From positions 1 to 16,322 of the forward strand of contig JAJRUE010000050.1 of NCBI GenBank assembly GCA_024277955.1: a stretch of DNA of 16,322 nt, read 5' to 3'. The DNA comes from Alphaproteobacteria bacterium (GTDB taxonomy: Bacteria > Pseudomonadota > Alphaproteobacteria > Rhodobacterales > Rhodobacteraceae). The stretch's first letter is position 1; each line of letters starts with the position of its first letter. The notes under the pieces were generated by a model, which was given only the letters and a program-made list of their open reading frames with translations, had not been told where the DNA came from and ran no database searches. Positions 1-7,271 of the stretch are shown one piece after another. The position numbers were made by a program, and so were the translations under genes.

Positions 1-13
1 AACTTAGTACGAA

Positions 14-1303
14 ATGGACACGATTTATTCCTTGGCTTCCGCGCGCGGCAAGGCGGGGGTATCGGTTGTGCGCATCTCGGGCCCCGAGGCCTTTTCGGCG
101 GGCCTGGCGCTTGCCGGATCGCTGCCGTCCGCACGGCGCGCTGCGCTGCGTGATCTGCGCGATGGCGTCGGCGCCTTGCTGGATCGTGCACTGGTGCTCT
201 GCTTTGAGCCGGGCCACAGTTTTACCGGCGAAGCGACGGTGGAATTCCACCTTCACGGCAGCATCGCTACGCTGAACGCGGTCTTGCGCGCCTTGGCCGA
301 CCAGCCGGGCTTGCGTCCGGCGCTGGCCGGGGAATTCACCCGCCGCGCGCTTGAAAACGACCGTCTGGACCTGGCCCAGGTCGAAGGCCTCGCCGACCTG
401 ATTGACGCCGAAACCGAAGTCCAGCGCCGCCAGGCCATGCGGGTTCTTTCAGGCGCCCTGGGCGAGCTGGCCCAGGACTGGCGGCGGCAGCTGATCCGGG
501 CGGCGTCGCTGCTGGAAGCCACCATCGATTTCGCCGATGAAGACGTGCCCGTCGACGTAACCCCCGAAGTGCGCGCCAACCTTGACACCGTTCTTGCCAG
601 CCTCCGGCGGGAAGCACAGGGCGCACGGGTTGCCGAACGTATCCGCGACGGGTTTGAAGTGGCCATCGTCGGGCCGCCGAATGTGGGCAAGTCGACGCTG
701 TTGAACGCTCTGGCGGGGCGCGATGCGGCGATCACATCTGATATCGCCGGCACCACCCGTGATGTGATCGAGGTGCGCATGGATCTCGATGGACTGGCCG
801 TGACCTTTCTGGACACCGCCGGGCTGCGCGAAACCACGGATTCGGTGGAAATGATCGGCGTGTCCCGTGCCTTGGACCGCGCCCGTGCAGCCGATCTCAG
901 GGTGTTTCTGGGCCAGCAAGATGCCACATATGGTGGCCTGACGGTCGAGAAACACGATATACAGCTTACCGCCAAGGGCGACCTGTCACCGGATATGCCG
1001 AACCCGATCTCCGGAAAAACCGGGCTTGGGGTCAGTGACCTGATCCGAAGAATCACCGAAACCCTGCAAAACCGCAGCGCCAGCGCCGGGACTGCCACGC
1101 GCGAACGGCACCGGATCGCCATCGAATCTGCGATTTCGGCTTTGGAATCGGCGCAAGCTGAAGTACAAGCCGGATCTGAACGGGCCGAGTTCGCCGCCGA
1201 AGAGATCCGCCACGCGATCCGCGCGCTGGATTCCCTGGTCGGGTTGGTCGATGTCGAACATTTGCTGGACGAAATCTTCTCCAGCTTTTGCATCGGCAAG
1301 TAG
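14..1303 (+). CDS. mnmE: tRNA uridine-5-carboxymethylaminomethyl(34) synthesis GTPase MnmE
   Basis: MnmE, with MnmG, forms the complex that modifies the wobble uridine (xm5U34) of certain tRNAs in the cytosol, using 5,10-methylene-THF and GTP hydrolysis. The 429-residue product has the family's usual length and N-terminus (MDTIYSLASARGKAG). It contains a tetrahydrofolate-binding N-terminal domain, a helical domain, and an inserted G domain: P-loop GPPNVGKST at 220-228, a TTRD G2 motif, and DTAGLRET as G3. It ends in FCIGK, which carries the conserved catalytic cysteine of the family's C-terminal CxGK motif. The G4 NKxD motif is not recognisable; the nearest candidate is AKGDL. Only 13 bases precede the ATG and no clear ribosome binding site is visible. 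mnmG follows 11 bases after the TAG stop, so the two are presumably co-transcribed. Identification is secure. Confidence 0.97.
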   Translation: MDTIYSLASARGKAGVSVVRISGPEAFSAGLALAGSLPSARRAALRDLRDGVGALLDRALVLCFEPGHSFTGEATVEFHLHGSIATLNAVLRALADQPGLRPALAGEFTRRALENDRLDLAQVEGLADLIDAETEVQRRQAMRVLSGALGELAQDWRRQLIRAASLLEATIDFADEDVPVDVTPEVRANLDTVLASLRREAQGARVAERIRDGFEVAIVGPPNVGKSTLLNALAGRDAAITSDIAGTTRDVIEVRMDLDGLAVTFLDTAGLRETTDSVEMIGVSRALDRARAADLRVFLGQQDATYGGLTVEKHDIQLTAKGDLSPDMPNPISGKTGLGVSDLIRRITETLQNRSASAGTATRERHRIAIESAISALESAQAEVQAGSERAEFAAEEIRHAIRALDSLVGLVDVEHLLDEIFSSFCIGK

Positions 1304-1306
1304 GAG
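1302..1306 (+). promoter_or_regulatory. Shine-Dalgarno of mnmG (AGGAG)
   Basis: AGGAG overlaps the mnmE stop codon and lies 8 bases before GTG 1315. This decides the mnmG start: the upstream in-frame TTG 1288 and GTG 1306 have no such site. The spacer between this site and the GTG is occupied by the left half of a parS site. Confidence 0.7.
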
Positions 1307-1322
1307 TGTTTCACGTGAAACG
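1307..1322. promoter_or_regulatory. parS: parS centromere site 1 (15 of 16 bases)
   Basis: TGTTTCACGTGAAACG matches the widely conserved bacterial parS palindrome TGTTTCACGTGAAACA at 15 of 16 positions; only the last base differs. ParB proteins bind this sequence, load as CTP-dependent clamps and spread, and the ParA ATPase then moves the complex to segregate origins. The cognate parA-parB pair lies about 2.5 kb downstream. The site fills the gap between the mnmG Shine-Dalgarno and its GTG start and includes the start codon itself (GTG 1315-1317), so DNA centromere and translation initiation region share the same bases. Confidence 0.93.
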
Positions 1323-2619
1323 TCTTGATTTCGATGTTGTGGTGGTCGGTGCCGGCCATGCGGGTGTCGAAGCGGCGCTGGCCGCTGCGCGGATGGGTGC
1401 ACGCACTGCGCTGGTTACGTTGAAATCGACGGACGCTGGAATCATGTCCTGCAACCCGGCGATTGGCGGCCTTGGGAAAGGCCACCTTGTGCGCGAAATC
1501 GACGCGCTTGACGGGATCATGGGATTGGCTGGCGATGCAGCGGGTATCCAATTTCGGCTGCTCAATCGTCGCAAGGGTCCGGCGGTGCAGGGGCCACGCG
1601 CCCAGGCTGACCGAAAGCTTTATGCCCAGGCAGTGCGCCAAGCGGTGCGCGCCCAAGCGAATCTGACGCTGATCGAAGCCGAGGTCGCAGACCTTCGCGA
1701 CTCCGGTGGCAAGCTCACCGGCGTCCAGCTTGCGGATGGTTCCGAGGTCTCTGCCGTTGCTGTCATCCTGACCACCGGCACCTTCCTGCGCGGCAAGATC
1801 CACATCGGCGACCAGGCGCAGCCCGGCGGTCGGATTGGCGACCGTGCCTCGGTCCGCTTGGCACAACGAATTGACATCCTTGGGTTTTCCCTGGGCCGTC
1901 TGAAAACCGGAACCCCACCAAGGTTGGACGGACGTACGATTGACTGGGACAGCGTGGGCACCCAGCAGGGCGACGACGATCCGGTAATGTTGTCCTTCCT
2001 GTCGCAGGCCCCGACGGCGCGGCAGGTGTCCTGCGGGATCACCGAAACCAACGCGCAGACCCATGACATCATTCGCGCCAACTTGGACCGCTCGGCGATG
2101 TATGGCGGCATGATCGATGGCGTGGGTCCCCGGTATTGCCCCTCGATCGAAGACAAGATTGTCCGGTTCGCCGACAAGGATTCGCACTCGATCTTCCTGG
2201 AACCGGAAGGGCTGGACGTTGATACGGTCTACCCCAACGGGATTTCCACGTCGCTGCCGGAAGACGTGCAACTTACCTATGTGCAGTCGATCCGTGGGCT
2301 TGAAAATGCGGAAATCACCCAGCCCGGCTACGCCATCGAATACGACTACGTGGATCCGCGCGGCCTGACCAGGACGCTGGAAGCAAAGGATTTTCCGGGG
2401 CTTTTCCTGGCCGGCCAGATCAATGGCACCACCGGCTATGAAGAGGCCGCAGCCCAAGGTCTTGTCGCCGGACTGAACGCCGCCGCCCGGGTGCTGGGCC
2501 GTGACGCGACGGTGTTTGGCCGTTCCGATTCCTATATCGGCGTGATGATTGACGATCTCGTGACCCGCGGCGTCAGCGAACCCTATCGGATGTTCACGTC
2601 ACGCGCCGAGTTTCGCCTG

Positions 2620-2622
2620 TAA
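2620..2622 (+). other. first in-frame TAA in mnmG (codon 436)
   Basis: The frame reads TTT CGC CTG TAA TTG CGC GCG GAT. The same stretch in E. coli MnmG reads EYRLMLREDNADLRLT, so a sense residue is expected here. CAA, TCA, TTA, GAA and AAA are each one substitution away. A TTG follows immediately and could in principle restart translation, but no ribosome binding site precedes it. Confidence 0.9.
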
Positions 2623-2991
2623 TTGCGCGCGGATAACGCCGATCAACGGCTGACACCGCTCGGCGTTGCGCTTGGCTGCGTCGGGGAGCGCCGCCAGCGG
2701 GCGTTCGAGGAAAAAGCAGAAAAGCTTGCCAAGGCCCGCGTACTACTCGAAGCCCGGACCTTCACGTCCAGGGAGATCACCGCCGCCGGCATCGCGGTCA
2801 GCGCCGACGGCAGCCGACGCACCGCCATGCAGCTGCTCGCATTCCCAAAGGTGTCGTTTGACGATATCGCCCATCTGGATGCTTCCTTTGAGAGTATCGG
2901 CGCCGAAACCCGCGAACAGCTCGCGCGCGATGCGACCTACGCCAGCTACATCGAACGCCAACAGCGCGATGTCGAAGCGCTGAAGCGCGAC

Positions 2992-2994
2992 TAA
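2992..2994 (+). other. second in-frame TAA in mnmG (codon 560)
   Basis: The frame reads CTG AAG CGC GAC TAA GCC CAT GAA ATC. From memory, relatives in this group have a glutamate here (DEAHEIP-like), so a single GAA to TAA change would explain it. The 62 codons beyond still encode the conserved MnmG tail. Confidence 0.9.
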
Positions 2995-3182
2995 GCCCAT
3001 GAAATCCCGGCGGAACTCGACTACGCCGGCCTTCCGGGCCTGTCCAATGAACTGGCCGCGAAACTCCAAGCCGCGCGCCCGGCGACGCTGGCCCACGCGG
3101 CCCGGATCGAGGGGATGACGCCGGCGGCGCTCACCCTGGTTCTGGCGCGCAGCCGGCAGGTTCAACGGAAACGATCGGCCTG

Positions 3183-3812
3183 ATGTCCGGCGAAGGACGC
3201 GCGGAATTCATCGCAAAGCGCAATGTTTCACGTGAAACATTGGCCGACCTCGATACCTACCACACGCTGCTGCGAAAATGGAACCCGTCGATCAACCTCA
3301 TCGCCCGATCCACACTGCCGCAAATCTGGACCCGGCATTTCCTGGATTCCGCGCAAGTCTACGATCTGGTCCAAGACGCGCCCGGTCTGTGGGCCGATAT
3401 CGGCACGGGCGGCGGCTTTCCCGGGCTTGTCGCCGCCATCCTTGCCAAGCACGAGGGCAGGGGCCAGACCTTTGTTTTCGTCGAGGCGGACAAACGAAAA
3501 GCCACTTTTTTGCGGCAGGTTAGCGCGCAGTTGGGCTTGCCGGTCACCGTTCTGGCCGAGCGGATTGAATCGGTGCCGCCCCTGCGCGCCCGGATCCTGT
3601 CCGCCCGCGCCCTGGCGCCGCTGAGCCAGCTTCTGATCCACGCCGAACGGCATTTGCACCCGGATGGCGCGGCCCTGTTTCAAAAAGGTGCGGTATATCG
3701 AAAAGAACTTGCCGAAGCGCTTGAAAACTGGACGTTTCGGCGCGAAGAATACACCAGCACCACGGATCCGTCCGCGGCTGTTCTGAAATTGGGAGAAATC
3801 CAGCGTGTCTGA
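3183..3812 (+). CDS. rsmG: 16S rRNA (guanine(527)-N7)-methyltransferase RsmG
   Basis: RsmG (GidB) uses S-adenosylmethionine to methylate N7 of G527 in 16S rRNA of the 30S subunit. The 209-residue product has typical length. It carries the SAM-binding motif DIGTGGGFPG (72-81), the upstream family block LRKWNPSINLIA, and TRHFLDS. The ATG shares its A with the mnmG TGA (TGATG), so translation is normally coupled to the end of mnmG; the two nonsense codons upstream could therefore lower its expression. The second parS site lies inside the gene and is read as residues 14-19, NVSRET. The end overlaps the parA GTG start by 8 bases. Confidence 0.96.
   Translation: MSGEGRAEFIAKRNVSRETLADLDTYHTLLRKWNPSINLIARSTLPQIWTRHFLDSAQVYDLVQDAPGLWADIGTGGGFPGLVAAILAKHEGRGQTFVFVEADKRKATFLRQVSAQLGLPVTVLAERIESVPPLRARILSARALAPLSQLLIHAERHLHPDGAALFQKGAVYRKELAEALENWTFRREEYTSTTDPSAAVLKLGEIQRV
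3224..3239. promoter_or_regulatory. parS: parS centromere site 2 (perfect 16-bp palindrome)
   Basis: TGTTTCACGTGAAACA is an exact match to the consensus ParB-binding palindrome. It lies inside the rsmG coding sequence, where it encodes NVSRET near the N-terminus. It is 1,917 bp from parS site 1 and about 1.4 kb upstream of parB. Having both sites within the mnmG-rsmG-parAB block fits the common arrangement of origin-proximal chromosomal parABS loci. Confidence 0.96.
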
Positions 3813-4614
3813 CCCGACCCGGCCACCGGGGCCCAAGATTATCGCGGTCGTGAACCAGAAGGGTGGGGTCGGCAAGACCACCACCGCCATCAATCTGGGC
3901 GCGGCGCTGGCCGAACTTGGATTTCATGTGCTGCTGGTCGATCTGGACCCGCAGGGAAATGCGTCGACCGGGCTGGGCGTCGCCAAGGAAAACCGGCAGC
4001 TGACCACCTATGATTTGTTGTTGGACGACGCGCCGCTGCAAGATGTAGTGCAAAAAACCGATATTGACGGGCTTTGGGTTGCTCCGGCCACCACCGACCT
4101 CAGCTCGGCCGACATCGAAATGGTGGCAAACGAAAAGCGCAGCTTTCTGCTGCACGACGCGCTGCGTCAGAAGGCGATCGACCGCTATGAACTGGACTAT
4201 GTGCTGATCGATTGCCCGCCGTCGCTCAGCCTGCTGACGGTGAATGCGATGGTCGCGGCGCATTCGGTGCTGGTGCCGCTGCAAAGCGAGTTTTATGCGC
4301 TCGAAGGGTTGTCGCAGCTGCTGCTGACGGTGCGCGAAATCCGCGAAACCGCCAACCCGGACCTGCGGATTGAAGGCGTGGTCCTGACCATGTTCGACGG
4401 GCGCAACAACCTGTCCAAACAGGTCGAGGATGATGCCCGCGCCAACCTCGGCGACGTGGTCTTTGAAACCGTGATCCCGCGCAACGTGCGGATCAGCGAA
4501 GCGCCGTCTTTTGCCTTGCCGGTGTTGGAATATGACAGCGCTTCGAAGGGCAGCCAGGCCTATCGGGCGCTGGCCAATGAAATCGTGACGCTTCAGGCGC
4601 GGATGAGGGGGTAA
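3805..4614 (+). CDS. parA: chromosome partitioning ATPase ParA
   Basis: ParA is a nucleoid-associated ATPase of the MinD/ParA family. Its gradient, shaped by ParB stimulation, moves parS-bound ParB complexes and so segregates new origins. The 269-residue product carries the deviant Walker A motif KGGVGKTT (19-26) with the family's signature lysine, an A' motif LLVDLDPQGN at about 43-52, and a Walker B region VLIDCPPS at about 132-139. The GTG start is chosen because GGGAGA lies 8 bases upstream and the N-terminus matches family length. It overlaps the rsmG end by 8 bases. It stops with TAA one base before parB; this shows that TAA is a working stop codon in this genome. Confidence 0.97.
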   Translation: MSDPTRPPGPKIIAVVNQKGGVGKTTTAINLGAALAELGFHVLLVDLDPQGNASTGLGVAKENRQLTTYDLLLDDAPLQDVVQKTDIDGLWVAPATTDLSSADIEMVANEKRSFLLHDALRQKAIDRYELDYVLIDCPPSLSLLTVNAMVAAHSVLVPLQSEFYALEGLSQLLLTVREIRETANPDLRIEGVVLTMFDGRNNLSKQVEDDARANLGDVVFETVIPRNVRISEAPSFALPVLEYDSASKGSQAYRALANEIVTLQARMRG

Positions 4615-4615
4615 C

Positions 4616-5500
4616 ATGGCCGATTCGAAACAGGGGAAACGGGGCCTGGGCCGCGGGCTGTCGGCGCTGATGGCGGATGTGCGGCCCAGCCAGGACGACA
4701 GCGCAGCAACGCCGCGGTCGGTGCAGACCGCGCCGATCGAAAAGCTGTTCGCCAACCCCAACCAGCCGCGCCGCCGCTTTGACCAGGAAAGCCTGCGCGA
4801 ACTGGCCGATTCGATCCGCGAAAAGGGCGTGTTGCAGCCGCTTATTGTCCGGAAACACCCAACAAAAACAAATGGTTACGAGATCGTTGCCGGCGAACGC
4901 CGCTGGCGCGCGGCCCAGATCGCCCAGATGCATGAACTGCCGATCATCCTGCGCGAATTCAGCGATGACGAAGTGCTGGAAATCGCCATCATCGAAAACG
5001 TCCAGCGCGCCGACCTGAACCCCGTGGAAGAGGCGATCGGCTACCGGCAACTGATGGAGCGCTTCGGCCACACCCAGGCGAAACTGGCCGAGGCCCTGTC
5101 CAAAAGCCGCAGCCACATCGCCAACATGCTGCGCCTGCTGCAATTGCCCGAGGACGTGCAGGATCTGCTAGCCTCGGGCAAGCTTTCGGCCGGGCACGCG
5201 CGGGCGCTGATCACCAGCGAAAATGCGTCGGAACTGGCGCGCCAGATCGTGGAGCAGGGCCTGTCGGTGCGCGAAACCGAAGCCCTGACCAAAGCGCCGC
5301 GAAAACCCGCGCGGCCCCGCACCGCCCGGCCCGCCGAAAAGGATGCAGACACCCGCGCGCTGGAGGCGGATCTGGCCGCCAATATCGGCATGAAGGTGTC
5401 CATCGACCACAACGCCGATGGTAGCGGCGCCGTGACCCTGCGCTACAAGGACATGGATCAGCTCGACGAGCTGTGTCGTCTGCTGTCCTCGGGCCTGTAG
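4616..5500 (+). CDS. parB: chromosome partitioning protein ParB (parS-binding CTPase)
   Basis: ParB binds parS, loads as a CTP-dependent DNA clamp, spreads along flanking DNA and stimulates ParA. Visible parts of the 294-residue protein are: the N-terminal ParA-stimulating patch KRGLGRGLSAL (8-18); the CTP-binding boxes, with GERRWRA at 93-99 and ENVQRADLNPVEEA at 127-140; a helix-turn-helix around 153-175 (TQAKLAEALSKSRSHIANML); a low-complexity KPARPRTARP linker; and a C-terminal dimerisation domain. GAGGGGG lies just before the ATG, one base after parA ends, so the pair is an operon. Codons for HPTKTNG (about 81-87) are unusually AT-rich. The stop is 3 bp from the end of convergent hemW, with no intrinsic terminator visible. 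Confidence 0.97.
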   Translation: MADSKQGKRGLGRGLSALMADVRPSQDDSAATPRSVQTAPIEKLFANPNQPRRRFDQESLRELADSIREKGVLQPLIVRKHPTKTNGYEIVAGERRWRAAQIAQMHELPIILREFSDDEVLEIAIIENVQRADLNPVEEAIGYRQLMERFGHTQAKLAEALSKSRSHIANMLRLLQLPEDVQDLLASGKLSAGHARALITSENASELARQIVEQGLSVRETEALTKAPRKPARPRTARPAEKDADTRALEADLAANIGMKVSIDHNADGSGAVTLRYKDMDQLDELCRLLSSGL

Positions 5501-5503
5501 CGT

Positions 5504-6670
5504 TCAGGGCAAATCGGCCAGCAGCTCAAGCAGAACCGCATTCAGAACCGGCCGCCCGGTTTCGGTCGCCAGCAGCCGTCCGTCGGTGCGTGCGAGCAGG
5601 TCGAGATCTACTAAATATTTGATTTTGTTTCTTAAAATATCCGCACCGGGAAAGGCGAACAGATCGGCTTCGGCCACGCCCTGGCTGATCCGCAATCCCA
5701 TAATCAGGAATTCGGTGATCTGTTCCGATGCGGGCAGGGGGTCGCGCGGCAACTCGCCCGAACCGTGGGTTTCGACCCGCTCAAGCCATTCCCCCGGCCC
5801 AAGCGGGGTGGCCAAGGCGATCCGCTGGCCGCCAAGCGTCAGCCGCCCATGCGCCCCCGGCCCAATCCCCAGCCAGTCGCCGGACCGCCAATACACCAGG
5901 TTGTGCCGCGACTCGTCGCCCGGCGCGGCGTGGTTCGACACCTCGTAGGCGGGCAGGCCGGCGCGCGCGCAAACCTCTTGCGTTACCTGATACAGATCAG
6001 CGGCCAGATCACTGTCGGGCAGGCCGCGCAGCTTGCCGCGCTTGAAGCGGTCGCCAAAGGCAGTCCCGTCTTCGATGGTCAGTTGATACAGCGAAAGATG
6101 CCCCGCCGACATCGCCACCGCCTGGTCCAATTCGGCGCGCCAGTCGTCCAGCGTCTGCCCCTGGCGCGCATAAATCAGGTCGAAACTGCTGCGCTCGAAC
6201 ACCTGCTGCGCCAGTGCTACGGCGGCGCGCGCCTCGTCCACCGAATGCAGCCGCCCAAGGGCGCGAAGATCGGCGTCGTTCAGCGCTTGCACCCCGACCG
6301 ACACACGGTTCACCCCGGCGTCGTGATAGGCGCGGAACCGGCCGGCCTCGACCGATGTCGGGTTTGCTTCCAGCGTGATTTCCACGTCATTGGCCAGCGG
6401 CCAGTGCGCCCGCGCCGCCTCGATCACGGCGCCCACCAGCTCGGGGGGCATCAGGCTGGGGGTGCCGCCGCCGAAAAAGATGCTGCTTAGAACCCGGCCC
6501 GTGGTTTCTTCGGCCAACCGATTGATTTCAGACAGGAAAGCCCGCTGCCACCGGCCGGCATCCACATCTGCCGAAACATGGGAATTGAAGTCGCAATAGG
6601 GGCATTTCGCCAGGCAGAACGGCCAGTGCACATACAGCGCAAACCCGCCCCGCTGCCAGTTCTCAGGCAA
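5504..6670 (-). CDS. hemW: HemW, radical SAM heme chaperone (coproporphyrinogen III oxidase-like)
   Basis: HemW is a radical SAM [4Fe-4S] protein of the HemN superfamily. It binds heme and delivers it to target proteins, and it lacks the oxygen-independent coproporphyrinogen oxidase signature. The 388-residue product has the cysteine motif C19-x3-C23-x2-C26 in FCLAKCPYCDFNSH and the family block FFGGGTPSL. The fourth-cysteine CxC form typical of true HemN is absent, since CDF follows instead. The start is TTG 6670, giving MPENWQRGGFALYVHWPF; it overlaps the end of rdgB by 8 bases and no strong Shine-Dalgarno is visible. It is the last gene of the rph-rdgB-hemW string. Codons near the C-terminus (5607-5640) form a striking AT-rich patch, described separately. 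Confidence 0.94.
   Translation of the reverse strand: MPENWQRGGFALYVHWPFCLAKCPYCDFNSHVSADVDAGRWQRAFLSEINRLAEETTGRVLSSIFFGGGTPSLMPPELVGAVIEAARAHWPLANDVEITLEANPTSVEAGRFRAYHDAGVNRVSVGVQALNDADLRALGRLHSVDEARAAVALAQQVFERSSFDLIYARQGQTLDDWRAELDQAVAMSAGHLSLYQLTIEDGTAFGDRFKRGKLRGLPDSDLAADLYQVTQEVCARAGLPAYEVSNHAAPGDESRHNLVYWRSGDWLGIGPGAHGRLTLGGQRIALATPLGPGEWLERVETHGSGELPRDPLPASEQITEFLIMGLRISQGVAEADLFAFPGADILRNKIKYLVDLDLLARTDGRLLATETGRPVLNAVLLELLADLP
5607..5640. other. AT-rich island within hemW containing an IHF-consensus match
   Basis: Only 5 of 34 bases are G or C, in a gene that is otherwise about two-thirds GC. On the hemW strand it is read with TTA, AGA, AAA, ATC, AAA, TAT, TTA and GTA codons, encoding ILRNKIKYLVD. 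On the minus strand, AATCAAATATTTA (5624-5612) fits the E. coli IHF consensus WATCAANNNNTTR exactly. Whether IHF binds here is inference. Confidence 0.5.
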
Positions 6671-7271
6671 AGCAACCGGCGATCATCTTGGCAAAGGCAT
6701 CGGCGCGGTGGCTCATCGCGTGTTTGCGCGCCGGGTCCATTTCGCCAAAGGTTTCGGTTTCGCCTTCGGGCAGGAAGATCGGGTCAAAGCCAAAGCCCAG
6801 ATCACCACGCATGGGCCAGACCAGCCGGCCTTCCACCTTGCCCTGAAACAGCTCGTCATGGCCATCGGGCCAGGCCAGGCACAGGGCGCAACAGAACCGG
6901 GCGGTGCGCGGTTCCGGCGCGTCCTTGGCTTCAAGCAGATCCCAGACCTTTTTCATCGCCATCGGAAAATCGCGCCCGTTCGGGGTTTCGGCCCAGTCCG
7001 CCGTGTAAACACCCGGCGCCCCGTCCAGCGCATCCACCATGATGCCGCTGTCATCGGAAAGCGCCGGCAGCCCGGTTTCGCGCGCCGCGAAGTGCGCCTT
7101 GATCCGGGCGTTGCCGGCAAAGGTATCTTCGGTCTCGGCGGGTTCGGCCAGGCCCAGGTCGCCCGCCGACGCGGTTTCGACCCCGAAGGGCGCTAGCAGC
7201 TCGGCGATCTCGCGCAGCTTGCCGGAGTTGTGCGAGGCGATCACCAACCTGTCGCCGGTGAACCTGCGCAT
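6663..7271 (-). CDS. rdgB: RdgB/HAM1 family non-canonical purine NTP pyrophosphatase
   Basis: RdgB hydrolyses dITP, ITP and XTP to the monophosphate and pyrophosphate, keeping deaminated purines out of DNA and RNA. The 202-residue product shows the N-terminal SHNSGKLREI (13-22) that contacts substrate phosphate, then the SDDSG block, GAPGVYTADWA, and the C-terminal FGFDPIFLPEG...HRADAF motif, all diagnostic of the Ham1 fold. The ATG shares its A with the rph TGA (TGATG), so translation is coupled to rph, and its own stop overlaps the hemW start. RNase PH and RdgB are commonly paired in bacteria; the three-gene string suggests a housekeeping operon for RNA and nucleotide quality control. Confidence 0.96.
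   Translation of the reverse strand: MRRFTGDRLVIASHNSGKLREIAELLAPFGVETASAGDLGLAEPAETEDTFAGNARIKAHFAARETGLPALSDDSGIMVDALDGAPGVYTADWAETPNGRDFPMAMKKVWDLLEAKDAPEPRTARFCCALCLAWPDGHDELFQGKVEGRLVWPMRGDLGFGFDPIFLPEGETETFGEMDPARKHAMSHRADAFAKMIAGCFA

Larger units (their letters stand above)
1315..3183 (+). pseudogene. mnmG: mnmG (gidA), tRNA U34 carboxymethylaminomethyl synthesis enzyme, interrupted by two in-frame TAA codons
   Basis: MnmG is the FAD-dependent partner of MnmE in wobble-uridine modification. From GTG 1315 the frame reads 622 codons to TGA 3181-3183, which is the normal family length. The FAD-binding GAGHAG motif is near the N-terminus, then CNPAIGG, the GidA signature GPRYCPSIEDKIVRF (about 271-285) and the second signature AGQINGTTGYEEAAAQG (from about 366). 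The C-terminal helical domain ends with GLSNE and GMTPAA. TAA codons interrupt it at codon 436 (inside FTSRAEFRL*LRADNADQRLT) and codon 560 (ALKRD*AHEIP), with no frameshift and good family resemblance on both sides of each. As read, translation would stop after the FAD domain and lose the C-terminal domain that the family uses to bind MnmE and tRNA. The pieces are 1315-2622, 2623-2994 and 2995-3183. It may be a recent pseudogene or a sequence artefact. The final TGA overlaps the rsmG ATG (TGATG). Confidence 0.88.

Noticed and set aside
1..13. End of an upstream gene (TAG at 5-7)
   Set aside because: Thirteen bases are too few to assign a gene or frame, although a co-directional upstream gene is common at this locus.
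253..2457. 734-codon minus-strand open frame opposite mnmE/mnmG
   Set aside because: It is antisense to two clearly recognised genes, has no family motifs, and is typical of shadow frames in GC-rich DNA.
1315..3183. TAA reassigned as a sense codon in this genome
   Set aside because: parA (TAA 4612-4614, one base before parB) and grpE (TAA 9780-9782) end at TAA at normal family length, so TAA works as a stop here.
3661..3804. Internal promoter for parAB in rsmG (TATATC at 3694)
   Set aside because: A -10-like hexamer exists, but no -35 at acceptable spacing was found.
5495..5515. Terminator between convergent parB and hemW
   Set aside because: Only a 4-bp CCTG/CAGG match around a 7-base loop without a T tract; too weak to call.
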